From positions 46,464 to 110,463 of the forward strand of contig JBFWQA010000007.1 in NCBI GenBank assembly GCA_050249695.1: a DNA stretch of 64,000 nucleotides, read 5' to 3'. This DNA comes from JACKJP01 sp050249695. Its GTDB lineage: Bacteria; Pseudomonadota; Alphaproteobacteria; Rhizobiales; Tepidamorphaceae. Each line of letters begins with the position of its first letter. The stretch's first letter is position 1. Below the pieces are notes generated by a model that saw nothing but the letters and a program-made list of their open reading frames with translations, was not told where the DNA came from and did not search any database. The position numbers were made by a program, and so were the translations under genes. Shown here piece after piece: positions 36,153 through 45,515 of the stretch.

Positions 36153-36172
36153 ATCTTGCCCAGATAGACGTG

Positions 36173-36187
36173 TTGTGCAATGCACAA
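36173..36187. promoter_or_regulatory. 15-bp palindrome upstream of nasT
   Basis: TTGTGCA-A-TGCACAA has perfect 7-bp arms around one base. It lies 21 bases upstream of the nasT start and about 140 bases upstream of the divergent MaoC gene. It is a likely operator, but I cannot assign a regulator; the arm orientation is opposite to the usual NtrC enhancer. Confidence 0.45.
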
Positions 36188-36327
36188 AATTCCATCGGAA
36201 ATTAGTACGAATGCTGTCTTTTTGCTTACGTACACATTGCATGCATTATCAATGCTTCTGTAGAATGCGGCCAGCAAGACAACGAGCGGCAAGGGCGCGG
36301 ACCCGTGCGCGCGCAAGGGAGATAAAG

Positions 36328-37257
36328 TTGACCACCACCGCTACAGAGCGCGATCCGCTGGCCGTCGGCACCGAATTCCCGACCCGTAAGGTGCGGGTGA
36401 CCGACGAGTATCTCGGTCGCTATATCGAAGGTATCCGAGCCGAGGACAATCCTTGGTACTTGACCGATTCTCCCTATGGCGGCCCGAGACTGCCGGCATG
36501 CATGTTCTTCTATGAGCCTTCCGATTTCGCCGACGCAAAATCTGGCCGGAAGCTCCGCCATCACGGCGAGGATCGCATGCCCTTCAACTCCGGGATCGAG
36601 TGGTGGTTCTACGGGCCGGGCGAGCCGGGCAAGACCTTCACGCTTGACCAGCGGGTCATCGATCGCTGGCTGAAACGCGGACGCGAATGGGCGATCTTCG
36701 AGATGCGCTGCAAGGACGACACCGGCAGGCTGCTGGCGAAGTGCGCGTTCAAGGAAAGCTGGGCCGAGCCGCCGGTCTACGATCCGCCGCTGCGGGTGGA
36801 GGAAGGCAAATCCGGCGAACTGGCCGCCGACGGCTCAGGCGAATTGCTCGGGTCGCTTTCCCGTCTCTACACATTCGAGATGTCGGCGGCCTTCTGCCGG
36901 CCGAACCGGGATTTTCACACCGACCGTGAACTGGCACGCGCCAATGGTTTTGCCGATGTGGTTCTGTCCGGACCGCAGTTTACCTGCCAGGTCGCCGAGC
37001 TGATGACCCGCATCTTCGGTCGCGGCTTCTACGAGGGCGGACATCTCAAGCTGAATTTCCTCAAACCCGTCCTGGCGGGCGAGACGATCGACGCGCGCGT
37101 GAATGTGATCGAACGCGTAAAGGACGATGACGGCGTGGAGCGCGTGAAGGTGGCCGTCACGTGCACGAACGACGAGGGCGTGACGACGGCCGGAGGCATC
37201 GCGAGCGCGCGCGTCATCCGGGAGGATTATTCGCCCGGCTTCAGATCGGCCGCGTGA
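36328..37257 (+). CDS. MaoC-like hydratase/dehydratase family protein
   Basis: A 309-residue hot-dog-fold protein. The start is TTG 36328: AAGGGAGA (36315-36322) sits 5 bases before it, and residues from there (TTTATERDPLAVGTEFPTRKVRVTDEYLGRY) match the expected N-terminus. The frame upstream is a shadow over nasT. The C-terminal half holds the hot-dog segment GFADVVLSGPQFTCQVAELMTRIFG and LKLNFLKPVLAGETI. Members hydrate enoyl-CoA thioesters or act as thioester-binding partners. It converges on the CoA-ligase operon, which suggests a shared acyl-CoA pathway. Confidence 0.82.
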   Translation: MTTTATERDPLAVGTEFPTRKVRVTDEYLGRYIEGIRAEDNPWYLTDSPYGGPRLPACMFFYEPSDFADAKSGRKLRHHGEDRMPFNSGIEWWFYGPGEPGKTFTLDQRVIDRWLKRGREWAIFEMRCKDDTGRLLAKCAFKESWAEPPVYDPPLRVEEGKSGELAADGSGELLGSLSRLYTFEMSAAFCRPNRDFHTDRELARANGFADVVLSGPQFTCQVAELMTRIFGRGFYEGGHLKLNFLKPVLAGETIDARVNVIERVKDDDGVERVKVAVTCTNDEGVTTAGGIASARVIREDYSPGFRSAA

Positions 37258-37267
37258 ACGGCGCAGG

Positions 37268-38827
37268 CTACTTCCTTTCCCACGTGTCGGCAGTGACGCC
37301 TTCGGCGCGCAGCTTGTGCTTTTCGATGCGTTGCGTTGCCTGGGTACGCGGAAAGTCCTCGACCGTGCGGATATAGCGCGGCAGCGCATAGCGCGGGACT
37401 CGGTCCTCAAGGTCCTTGACGAGCCGTGCCGGATCGAAGGCAACCCCGGGCTTCGCGATGACGACGACCATCACGTCCTCGTCGCCGAGTTCGGAAGGCA
37501 AACCGAGCGCGGCCGCCTCCTGCACGTCCGGATGACGCAGCAGCTCCGCCTCGAGTTCCACCGACGAGATATTCTCGCCGCGCCGGCGGATCATGTCCTT
37601 CGACCGGTCGACATAGTAGAGCAGCCCGTCCGGTCCCTTGCGCATCATGTCCCCGGTGTGGAACCAGCCGTTGCGCCAGGCCTTGGCCGTGGCCTCCGGC
37701 GCCTGCTGATAGCCGATGGTGAAGCACCAGGGTTCTGAACTCCGCACGGTAAGTTCGCCAACCTCGCCATCCGCGACTTCATAGTCGTTCGCATCGACGA
37801 GCCGCGCCTCCACGCCCTCGATCGGGCGCCCGCAGCATCCGACATGCGCGGTATCGGTATATTCCGGCGGCACCCCGATCGGACTGCAGATTTCCGTCAT
37901 GCCGTAGACGGAGTAGGCCTTGAGGCCGAAACGCTCCTTGAGCCTGTCGACCTCGGGCAGAATCGGACATTGCAGCACCCATTCCAACGGATTGTCGGCA
38001 TCGTCCGGCCGCTCCGGCTGCGCCATGAGGAAGCGGGTCGGCGCGGAATAGAGGATCGTCCAGGTGCAGCCGAACTTGCGCACGTCGCTCCAGAACTCTG
38101 ATGTCGAAAAGACTTCGCGCACCACCGTATGGCCGTTGAACAGCGCGCCCCGGAACAGGGCGCAGCGCCCCGAGAGATGATAGGGCGCGTATGGCAGATA
38201 GAACACCTGTCGCCCCTTGCCGAAATAATCCACCGCCATCGACAGCGACAATTGCTGCCAGGGCAGTTGCACCGCCTTCGACGCGCCGGTCGTCCCCGAT
38301 GTGTAGAGGACGCAGGCGATATCCCAGCGGTTGGGGAAATGATCCTTCTGCGGCCGGATGAAGGGCCGCGCCTCAGGGTCTTCGGCAACCACCTTCACAC
38401 CGGGGACAGCCGGCTGCGCGCCCTTCCCGTCATAGACGAGGATCGTCTCCACCCGCGTCCGCTCCAGCGCGCCGAGAACCTGGTCGAGATGCCTGGCGGC
38501 GACGATCACCACTTTCGCCGTCGACGTCTCCAGCGCATGGCGCAGCCACTCGCCCCTGAAGTTCGCATTGATGGAAACTTCGACCCCGCCGGTCGCCGCG
38601 ATGCCGAGCCAGGCGAAATTGCTCTCAAGCGACTGCGGAATGATCGTGACCACGCGATCCTCCGGCTGAACGCCATAGCCGCGCAGCCAGTCTGCCCATT
38701 TATGCGAGGCTTCATAGAGCTCGCGCCAGGTGACGCTGCCCCCCTCAGCGGCGGTGAGCGCGGTGACATCCGGCGTCTCGCTCATGCGCTTGTGAACAAG
38801 TTCGGGCAGTGTCGGATAGCGTTCCAT
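37268..38827 (-). CDS. AMP-dependent CoA ligase (CaiC-like)
   Basis: A 519-residue acyl-adenylate-forming ligase. The P-loop is LYTSGTTGASKAVQL, the A5-type motif YSVYGMTEICSP, the A7/A8 region HTGDMMRKGPDGLLYYVDRSKDMIRRRGENIS, and the C-terminal catalytic lysine lies in QRIEKHKLRAEGV. All core motifs are intact. It activates a carboxylic acid to its CoA ester; similarity to crotonobetaine/carnitine-CoA ligases is only general. Last gene of the operon starting at the quinone reductase (42357). Confidence 0.9.
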   Translation of the reverse strand: MERYPTLPELVHKRMSETPDVTALTAAEGGSVTWRELYEASHKWADWLRGYGVQPEDRVVTIIPQSLESNFAWLGIAATGGVEVSINANFRGEWLRHALETSTAKVVIVAARHLDQVLGALERTRVETILVYDGKGAQPAVPGVKVVAEDPEARPFIRPQKDHFPNRWDIACVLYTSGTTGASKAVQLPWQQLSLSMAVDYFGKGRQVFYLPYAPYHLSGRCALFRGALFNGHTVVREVFSTSEFWSDVRKFGCTWTILYSAPTRFLMAQPERPDDADNPLEWVLQCPILPEVDRLKERFGLKAYSVYGMTEICSPIGVPPEYTDTAHVGCCGRPIEGVEARLVDANDYEVADGEVGELTVRSSEPWCFTIGYQQAPEATAKAWRNGWFHTGDMMRKGPDGLLYYVDRSKDMIRRRGENISSVELEAELLRHPDVQEAAALGLPSELGDEDVMVVVIAKPGVAFDPARLVKDLEDRVPRYALPRYIRTVEDFPRTQATQRIEKHKLRAEGVTADTWERK

Positions 38828-38882
38828 GACGTGCGGTTCTTCCGTTCAATGATAGCTTTCGATGGACGGGTCGGGACTGACC

Positions 38883-39743
38883 CTAGTCCAGCAGCACGGA
38901 CGGTTCGTCGCGATGAAAGCCGTTGTAACGCTCGCCATTGCGAACCGGCCCCAAGTCGCGCCACGGCCGCGCATTGGGCAGGCCGCCATCGGCGCGGATG
39001 CAGGTCCCGGTGATGAAGCTGGCGCCCGGCGTCAAAAGAAAGACCACCGGCGCCGAGATTTCCGCCACGCTCGCGAAGCGCTTCATCGGCACCTTCTCCC
39101 GCCAGCCGCGCATCCTTTCGCGCAGATGGTCCGGATAGGTATCGATCACCGCGCTGCCGACCCAGCCCGGCGCGACGGCGTTGACCCGCACGCCTGATTC
39201 CGCCCATTCGCAGGCGGCTGATTCCGTGAAGGAGAGCATGCCCGCCCGCGCCGCGCCCGAATGCGCCCAGCCGGGCCAGCCGCCCCAGATGTCGGCGATG
39301 ATGTTGACGATCGAGCCGCCATTGGCCTCCATCCATTGCAGATAGGTCTGCTTGGCGAAGATGAAGCCGCCGGTCAGGTTGTTGTCGACGACGGCCCGCC
39401 AGCCCTTCACCTTCATGTCGCGAATGTCGGAAGGGAATTGCCCGCCGGCGTTATTGACGAGCCCGTCGATGCGTCCGTGCGCCTTGAGAATGTCGCCGAC
39501 GGTCTGGGCGACTGCCTCTTCCTCGCGGATATCGCAGCTGTGGGTGGTCGCCTTGCCGCCATCCTCGGCAATTTCCGCCGCCACGGTCTCCAGCTTCTCC
39601 ATATTGCGACCGACAAGCGCCACCTTGGCGCCGAGCGCTGAAAGCTCATGGGCGATGCAGCGGCCGATACCGCTGCCGCCGCCGGTCACAACATGCGTTT
39701 CACCCTTGAACAGGTCGGGCGCGAAGACTGAGTTGTACGGCAT
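38883..39743 (-). CDS. SDR-family oxidoreductase with altered active site
   Basis: A 286-residue Rossmann-fold protein. The cofactor motif is VVTGGGSGIGR and the NNAG motif LVNNAGGQFP. Where classical SDRs have YxxxK, this protein has HSGAARAG, so both Tyr and Lys are replaced. Such changes occur in the 2,4-dienoyl-CoA reductase-like branch, which fits the flanking CoA ligases. It sits between the two ligase genes (33- and 55-base gaps). Confidence 0.88.
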   Translation of the reverse strand: MPYNSVFAPDLFKGETHVVTGGGSGIGRCIAHELSALGAKVALVGRNMEKLETVAAEIAEDGGKATTHSCDIREEEAVAQTVGDILKAHGRIDGLVNNAGGQFPSDIRDMKVKGWRAVVDNNLTGGFIFAKQTYLQWMEANGGSIVNIIADIWGGWPGWAHSGAARAGMLSFTESAACEWAESGVRVNAVAPGWVGSAVIDTYPDHLRERMRGWREKVPMKRFASVAEISAPVVFLLTPGASFITGTCIRADGGLPNARPWRDLGPVRNGERYNGFHRDEPSVLLD

Positions 39744-39776
39744 GGTTCCTCTCTGGATCGGGTCGCCGACGACGGG

Positions 39777-41336
39777 TTAGCTTGCCGCCTCGGCGCGGAA
39801 TTTGTCGCGCAGCAGGTTCTTCTGCACCTTGCCGCTCGGCGTGCGCGGCAGCGCGTCGGTGAAGATGATGGATTTCGGCACCTTGTAGCCGCCGAGATAA
39901 TCACGGCAGAAGGAAATGATGTCGCTTTCGCTGACCTTCTTGCCTTCCTTGAGCACGATGATTCCTGTCACCGCCTCGCCCCATTTCGCATCCGGCATGC
40001 CGATTGCCGCGGCTTCGGAGACGTCCGGATGCTGCAGCAGCGCTCGCTCGACTTCCGCCGAATAGACGTTCTCGCCGCCGGAGATGATCATGTCCTTGAT
40101 CCGGTCGACGATGTAGATGAAGCCCGCGGCGTCGCGATAGGCGGCATCGCCCGTCTTGTACCAGCCGTTGATCTGTGCCGCCCTGGTCGCTTCCGGATTG
40201 CGCCAGTATCCCTTGAACAGGCTTGGCGTGCGGATCATTACCTCGCCGACCGTCCCCACGGGCACTTCCTTGCCGTGTTCGTCGACGATTTCGATATCGA
40301 CGAGCGGCACGGTGGTACCGCAGGATTTCAGGCTCTCTTCGCGCTCCAGATCGTGCTGGTCGGCGCGCAGCAGCGTCATCGCGCCGACGGTCTCTGTCGC
40401 CCCGTACCATTGGACGAATTGCGATTTCATCTCCGCCATCGCCCGCTTGATGAGCGGGAGCGAAATCGGCGAACCGGCATACATGACCAGCTTGAAGCAG
40501 GTGAAGTCGACAGTCGCCGCATCCGGGTGATCGAGCAGCATCTGAAGCGCCGACGGCACGATCAGGATGATCGTCGGGCGCGTATCCGTGATCGCCTTGA
40601 GCACGGCTTTCGGCTCGAACGCCTCCAGCATCACGACCGTGCTGCCGACATAAAGGCTTTGCAGCATCAGCCCCGTACCGGCCGTATGGAAGTTCGGCAT
40701 GCTCATCAGATAGACGTCGTCGGCTTCCCATGGCAGACCGTCGTCGAGATGTTCCGTCAGCCGGATGAAGTTGAAATTCGCGTGGGTCAGTTCCACGCCC
40801 TTCGGCAGGCCGGTCGTGCCGGAGGTAAAGAGCAGCAGCGCGGTCATGTCCTCGGGAACCGCGATCTGCGGGTCGAGGTCGTCGCAGCCGTCCATGAAAC
40901 GGTCCCAGTCGGGAGAGGCCACATCCACCGGCGCGAGCACGATCTCCACGTCCATGCCGGCATGCCGGCAGGCTTCCCGCGCAAGCTCGATCATCGACTG
41001 ATCGGCAATCAGAAACCTGCATTCCGCATAGCCGATGATCTCGCCGATCTCGCGCGCGGACAGGCGCCAGTTCAAAGCCAGCAGGGTTCGGCCGGCCTTT
41101 GCCGCACCGAAGAGAAGCGTAGTGAAGAATGGCGAGTTCTTGCCGATGAACCCGGCCGGCATCTCCGCCGGCAGATCGGCGCGCAGCAGCGCGTTGGCGA
41201 TGCGGTTGGAGTCAAGGTCCAGCGTTTTGAAACTCGTGGCCTTGCCTTCGCACAGGATGGCCGGCTTTTCCGGCGTCTGCTTTGCGTGGAAGCGTGCGAT
41301 ATCGCCGAGCGTCCTTATGACCGGATAATTCCACAT
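39777..41336 (-). CDS. AMP-dependent acyl-CoA synthetase
   Basis: A 519-residue fatty-acyl-CoA-synthetase-like enzyme. ATG 41336 (MWNYPVIRTLGDIARFHAKQ) is chosen; the upstream extension is a shadow of the neighbouring gene. Motifs: LLFTSGTTGLPKGVELTHAN, QWYGATETVGAM, KTGDAAYRDAAGFIYIVDRIKDMIISGGENVYS, and the lysine in PRTPSGKVQKNLLR. A second ligase in the same operon as the 37268-38827 enzyme suggests two related acids or two pathway steps. It starts 7 bases after the reductase gene. Confidence 0.92.
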   Translation of the reverse strand: MWNYPVIRTLGDIARFHAKQTPEKPAILCEGKATSFKTLDLDSNRIANALLRADLPAEMPAGFIGKNSPFFTTLLFGAAKAGRTLLALNWRLSAREIGEIIGYAECRFLIADQSMIELAREACRHAGMDVEIVLAPVDVASPDWDRFMDGCDDLDPQIAVPEDMTALLLFTSGTTGLPKGVELTHANFNFIRLTEHLDDGLPWEADDVYLMSMPNFHTAGTGLMLQSLYVGSTVVMLEAFEPKAVLKAITDTRPTIILIVPSALQMLLDHPDAATVDFTCFKLVMYAGSPISLPLIKRAMAEMKSQFVQWYGATETVGAMTLLRADQHDLEREESLKSCGTTVPLVDIEIVDEHGKEVPVGTVGEVMIRTPSLFKGYWRNPEATRAAQINGWYKTGDAAYRDAAGFIYIVDRIKDMIISGGENVYSAEVERALLQHPDVSEAAAIGMPDAKWGEAVTGIIVLKEGKKVSESDIISFCRDYLGGYKVPKSIIFTDALPRTPSGKVQKNLLRDKFRAEAAS

Positions 41337-41343
41337 GATCGTT

Positions 41344-42357
41344 CTAACCTTCTGACGCCGGCCCCACGCGCACGACGACCTTGCCGAGCGCCTTGCGCGC
41401 GCCCAGCCACGCGATCGCCTCCGCCGCCTCCTCGAAATCGAAGACTTTCTGGATATGCGGCCTGAGCTTGCCGGCCTCGTACATTGCCGCAAGTTCGCGC
41501 ATGTTCTCAAGGCTCGCTTCCGGCTCGCGCCAGACCCACGGCCCCCAGAACACTCCGTTGACGCTGCATTCCTTCAGCAACACCAGATTGAGGGGCAGGC
41601 TCGGAATGCCCGCCGGAAAGCCGACGATCAGGCTGCGTCCGTTCGGCCGCAAGGCCCTGATGCTTGCTTCGGTGTATTCGCCGCCCACAGGATCGTAAAC
41701 GACATCACAACCACCGCCGCATCCTTGCTTGAACATGTCGGCCAGCGCTTTTGAGCCCTGCTTGTCGAACGGTCCTCGCGGATAGCGGATGACGGCGTCC
41801 GCGCCATGCTCGCGGACCAGTGCCTCCTTTTCCGCCGAGGATACGGCAGCGACCACACGCGCGCCCATCGCCTTGCCGATCTCGACGGCGGCAAGGCCGA
41901 CGCCGCCGGCCGCGCCGAGAACGAGCAGCGTCTCACCGGGCTGCATCTTGCCGATCTGCTTGAGCCCAAAGTAGGAGGTGCCATAGACGAGCGGATAACC
42001 GCCCGCCATTTCAAAGCTCATGCCTTCGGGGATCGGGCTGCAATAATTGGCCTCGGTGACCAGCTTTTCCGCCATGCCGCCATAGGGCAGTCCCCCGAGC
42101 GTCACCCGGTCGCCGACCTTTGGTTCGGTGACGCCCTCGCCCACCGCCTCGATGATCCCCGACACTTCGCCGCCGGGTGAATAGGGACGCGGCGGCTTCG
42201 TGTGATGGAGATCCTGGATCAGAAGAAAATCGAAATAGTTGACGCCGCAGGCGCGCACTGCAATACGCACTTGCCCGGGCCCCGGCACCGGGTCGGCAAG
42301 CTCGATGATTTCGAGCGCTTCCGGTCCGCCGCTGACGACGCTCGCTATCGCCCGCAT
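41344..42357 (-). CDS. NADPH:quinone oxidoreductase-type medium-chain reductase
   Basis: A 337-residue zinc-independent MDR enzyme. ATG 42357 begins the conserved MRAIASVVSGGPEALEI. The GroES-like part contains PGPGQVRIAVRACGVNYFD, and the NADPH fold has LVLGAAGGVGLAAVEIGKAMGARVVA. It lacks the zinc-ligand cysteines of alcohol dehydrogenases. In an acyl-CoA operon it may reduce an enoyl or quinone intermediate. First gene of the four-gene operon down to 37268. The 156 bases upstream hold a short palindrome (CGTAGCTTACG, 42405-42415) and no gene. Confidence 0.9.
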   Translation of the reverse strand: MRAIASVVSGGPEALEIIELADPVPGPGQVRIAVRACGVNYFDFLLIQDLHHTKPPRPYSPGGEVSGIIEAVGEGVTEPKVGDRVTLGGLPYGGMAEKLVTEANYCSPIPEGMSFEMAGGYPLVYGTSYFGLKQIGKMQPGETLLVLGAAGGVGLAAVEIGKAMGARVVAAVSSAEKEALVREHGADAVIRYPRGPFDKQGSKALADMFKQGCGGGCDVVYDPVGGEYTEASIRALRPNGRSLIVGFPAGIPSLPLNLVLLKECSVNGVFWGPWVWREPEASLENMRELAAMYEAGKLRPHIQKVFDFEEAAEAIAWLGARKALGKVVVRVGPASEG

Positions 42358-42513
42358 GACACCTCCCACCGTTGACGCAGCTTCGTATGTGCGCTTATTG
42401 ATTACGTAGCTTACGAACGTCCCGTCGGTCAATGGCCAGCATGGTCTGTGATGGTCGATTGCGGCAACGACGGCGGCGCCACCGAATGGCACACGCCGTC
42501 ATCGCTTGTCGTA

Positions 42514-42957
42514 CTACATGTGAGCGTGGCCGCTTTGCGAATGCGCCCCGCCGGGACGGGAAATTCCGCTCAGCGCCTGTCCCGCCGACCCGCCGTCCTT
42601 GAGCGCAAGGTCGCCGAGCGAGAGAATTCCGACCAGTCGCTTGTCGCGGTTGACGACCGGAATCCGCCGAATCTGCTGGTCGCCTAGATTTTGGCAGACC
42701 TCGTCGACGGTTTCGTCATCATAGCAGTAGTGGATATCCTCGGACATGATCTCGCCGACAGTGCAGTCCGGCCCCTTGCCCTGCGCGATCGCTCTGATGG
42801 CCATGTCGCGGTCGGTGATCATGCCGACGAGCCGGTCGTTGTCGCCGACGGGCAGTGCACCGGCGTCGATTTGCGCCATGATCCCTGCGGCTTCCTGTAG
42901 GGTCTGGCGGGGATTGGCGATTTTCACGTCCTTGGTCATCGCATCGCTGACTTTCAT
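42514..42957 (-). CDS. Two-CBS-domain protein
   Basis: A 147-residue soluble protein with a tandem CBS pair. Repeat 1 starts MKVSDAMTKDVKIANPRQTLQEAAGIM and ends LVGMITDRDMAIRAIA. Repeat 2 starts VGEIMSEDIHYCYDDETVDEVCQNL and ends LVGILSLGDLAL. A His/Ser/Gly tail follows (HSQSGHAHM). CBS pairs sense adenosyl nucleotides; the target is not visible. It stands alone between the acyl-CoA operon and the haem-receptor gene. Confidence 0.9.
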   Translation of the reverse strand: MKVSDAMTKDVKIANPRQTLQEAAGIMAQIDAGALPVGDNDRLVGMITDRDMAIRAIAQGKGPDCTVGEIMSEDIHYCYDDETVDEVCQNLGDQQIRRIPVVNRDKRLVGILSLGDLALKDGGSAGQALSGISRPGGAHSQSGHAHM

Positions 42958-43132
42958 GGCACGTGCCTCCTGTTGTGCTGGGGTTATCTGTCCTCAGGGT
43001 ACAGATCAGGCAGGAACGGTCTCTGCGGTCCGCATGTTCCCTCCGGCGCGCTCGATTTTGCCGGCGCCATGGCCTGGAACCGAAATCCGTCTCGCCCCAT
43101 GCCCGGACCCTTTATAAGTCCTCGGCCTAACC

Positions 43133-43166
43133 AAAATCGGGCCGCCGCGGCGTGCGGCGACCCGAT
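43133..43166 (-). terminator. Intrinsic terminator of the TonB-dependent receptor gene
   Basis: Read on the minus strand, ATCGGG (43161-43166) pairs with CCCGAT (43136-43141) with an inner CGCCGC/GCGGCG stem. The hairpin is followed by TTTT (43133-43136, overlapping the last stem base). It lies 34 bases after the receptor stop codon. Confidence 0.75.
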
Positions 43167-43199
43167 CCCCGTTCCTTGCGCTACAGGCCGGACAGGAAG

Positions 43200-45413
43200 C
43201 TACTTCACCGCAAACTGGCGGGCCACCGTCAGCTTGAAGGTGCGGCCCATCCCGTCCTCATTGTCGAGATTGTTGCGGTACTGTTTGTCGAAGATGTTCT
43301 CCACCGACGCAAGCAGTTCAAAACCTTTCAGCGCCCCGGTTTCAGGCTTCCACCCGACGAAGACATCGTGCAGGACATAGCCGGGCGTCGGGCCGACGGC
43401 GCCGTCCTTCGACGTGCTGACGAACGTTCCCTTCCAGCCGTACTTCACGCCGTGCTCGGGCAGGTATCCGCCGAGCGAAGCAACGACCGACGTGGCCGGG
43501 ATCGTGTCCAGCGGCATGCCGGAGACCCGGTCGACGCCCTGAATGTTGGAGAAGGCAAGGCGCCCGAACATCTTGTCGCTCTCATATGCCGCCTCGACCT
43601 CGATACCCTTGATCGTCGCCCGGTCGATATTGACGTAGTAGGGAACCGGACCGGGATTGGTGTTGTCCGGATTGAGCGCGATCAGATCGTCGATATCGTT
43701 CCTGAAAGCAGTGGTCTTGAGCTGCAGGCTGTCGCCGAGGGTGAACAGGTCGAAGGTCGAAACCGTGAAACCCAGTTCGTAATTGATCGCCGATTCAGGC
43801 CGCAGGCCGGAACTTGTCGTTGCGCCACCGGGGAAACAGCGGGTATCGCCGGGGCGGCAACCGCCGAAAGGAACCGGGAAGATCGTGTAGAGTTCGTCGA
43901 TGGTGGGCGCCCGCTCGGTGCCCGCGACCGATCCGAACACCGAAAAATTCTCGGTGAACTTGTACGCGGCAGCCACCTTTGGCGACACGGCGGTGAATTC
44001 GTGTTGCGTCGCGCCGGCGATTGCCGGATCGGGATCGATCGACACGAAATCGGCACGCAGTCCGGTGATCACCGTCAGCTTCTGATTCCAGACGAACTCG
44101 TTCTGCGCGAAGACGCCGATTTCGCTCTCTTGCCCTTCGGGATGGAAGGGCACCTGACCGCTCGTCTGGGCAAAAGCGATACGGTCCTGCAGCGCATAGG
44201 CCGCGCCCAGCGTCAGATAGTTCTCATAATTGCCACCGATCATCTCGAACGTGTTGTCGACCTTGGCCTGCCACGTCTCATTTCCGTACTCGGCATCCTC
44301 GAACAGGACGTCCCCCGCGAGGATCGGTTCTCCCGGCTGCCAGTTGTGCTGGAACACCTCCGTCTTGGACCATGAAAGATTGACGTTGAGATCGATCCAG
44401 GGATTGTCGCTGTCGGGATTCTTGTAGGACATGACGACGGTCTGATCGGTGATCTCGCGATCGATCGTGCCAAACGGATTGGGCACACCGAGGAACGGCG
44501 AGAACGGGCTGGTGGGAAATGGCGCCGTGGTGCCGGTCTGCTCGAAATGGGCGTTGTCCTGCGCGTTTTCCCAGCGCTCGTAGGAGAGGCGCAGTTCCTG
44601 CTCGTCATTGTCGCCGAAACGGGTTGTCGATTTGACGAGCCCGGAGAAGGTCTCGTAGTTCGAACCGCCGATGACCACGCCGTTGCCGTTCTTGTAGTCG
44701 CCGAAGTCGCGCATGTTTCCCTGAATCAGCAATTGGGTGCTTTCCGTCGCCTGAATGGCGGCGAGCGCGGAGGCCAGGAAACCCCCGGGGTTGCTGTCGT
44801 AGCTGCTCTTCAGCCGCACGACCATGCGGTCGCCAGGCTGCAGGAAGTCGCCCGCATCCTTGGTGACGAGATTGATCACGCCGCCATAGGCCCCCGAGCC
44901 GTAGAGCGTTGAGGACGCCGGACCGCGCAGGATCTCGATCTGCTTGTAGAGCTCCGGATCGGTGAACAGCGAGCCGAGCCGGTACTGCTCGTGAAACTTG
45001 GTCGCACCGTCGATATTGACAATGATCTTGGATTCGTCGGCGGCGGCGAAGTCGCCGATGCCGCGGATGTTGTAGGACTGACCCGCCGGCCGGTCGCTGC
45101 CGATACCTTGAACGCCCGGCACGAAATCCATCGTCTCGCCGACCGTATCGGCCTGTTCCTGATCGATCCCTTCCTGATCGACGACGGTCACAGCCTGCGG
45201 CGTGTCGATGGCAACCTTCTCGACGCCGGCGCCTACGACAAGCCTTTCAAGGACCGTCGCCCCGCGCGACACGCTGTTCTGCGCCGCCGTCTGCTGCTCA
45301 TCCTGCGGCGGCTGAGGCTGCGGCTGCTGCGCATAAGCGCTTCCGCACGCCTGTATTGCCCCGATAGCCACGCCCGTCAGCAACGCGGCACTCACCCGAT
45401 ACCCCGGCCCCAT
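43200..45413 (-). CDS. TonB-dependent haem/haemoglobin-type outer-membrane receptor
   Basis: A 737-residue receptor. ATG 45413 is chosen: AGGAG lies 5 bases upstream and it opens the signal peptide ending GSAYAQ. The plug domain runs from about residue 60 (QAVTVVDQEGIDQ) to IEILRGPASSTLYGSGAYGGVINLVTKD. The beta-barrel ends with the outer-membrane signature FKLTVARQFAV. Segments such as VQGIGSDRPAGQSYNIRGIG and the haem-receptor FRAP/NPDL-like region (RAPTIDELY; GLRPESAINYELG) match the haem/haemoglobin receptor family. It is divergent from hmuP-hmuSTUV and shares the RirA-type box. Confidence 0.9.
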   Translation of the reverse strand: MGPGYRVSAALLTGVAIGAIQACGSAYAQQPQPQPPQDEQQTAAQNSVSRGATVLERLVVGAGVEKVAIDTPQAVTVVDQEGIDQEQADTVGETMDFVPGVQGIGSDRPAGQSYNIRGIGDFAAADESKIIVNIDGATKFHEQYRLGSLFTDPELYKQIEILRGPASSTLYGSGAYGGVINLVTKDAGDFLQPGDRMVVRLKSSYDSNPGGFLASALAAIQATESTQLLIQGNMRDFGDYKNGNGVVIGGSNYETFSGLVKSTTRFGDNDEQELRLSYERWENAQDNAHFEQTGTTAPFPTSPFSPFLGVPNPFGTIDREITDQTVVMSYKNPDSDNPWIDLNVNLSWSKTEVFQHNWQPGEPILAGDVLFEDAEYGNETWQAKVDNTFEMIGGNYENYLTLGAAYALQDRIAFAQTSGQVPFHPEGQESEIGVFAQNEFVWNQKLTVITGLRADFVSIDPDPAIAGATQHEFTAVSPKVAAAYKFTENFSVFGSVAGTERAPTIDELYTIFPVPFGGCRPGDTRCFPGGATTSSGLRPESAINYELGFTVSTFDLFTLGDSLQLKTTAFRNDIDDLIALNPDNTNPGPVPYYVNIDRATIKGIEVEAAYESDKMFGRLAFSNIQGVDRVSGMPLDTIPATSVVASLGGYLPEHGVKYGWKGTFVSTSKDGAVGPTPGYVLHDVFVGWKPETGALKGFELLASVENIFDKQYRNNLDNEDGMGRTFKLTVARQFAVK

Positions 45414-45515
45414 TTGAACTCCTGTCTCGCTAGCGGTGCTGGCTCGCAGGAGGCTGGCTTGCACGATCTCGGTTAAATTATGATTGTGTTGGTCAGGTAT
45501 TGCGCTGCGTATAAA

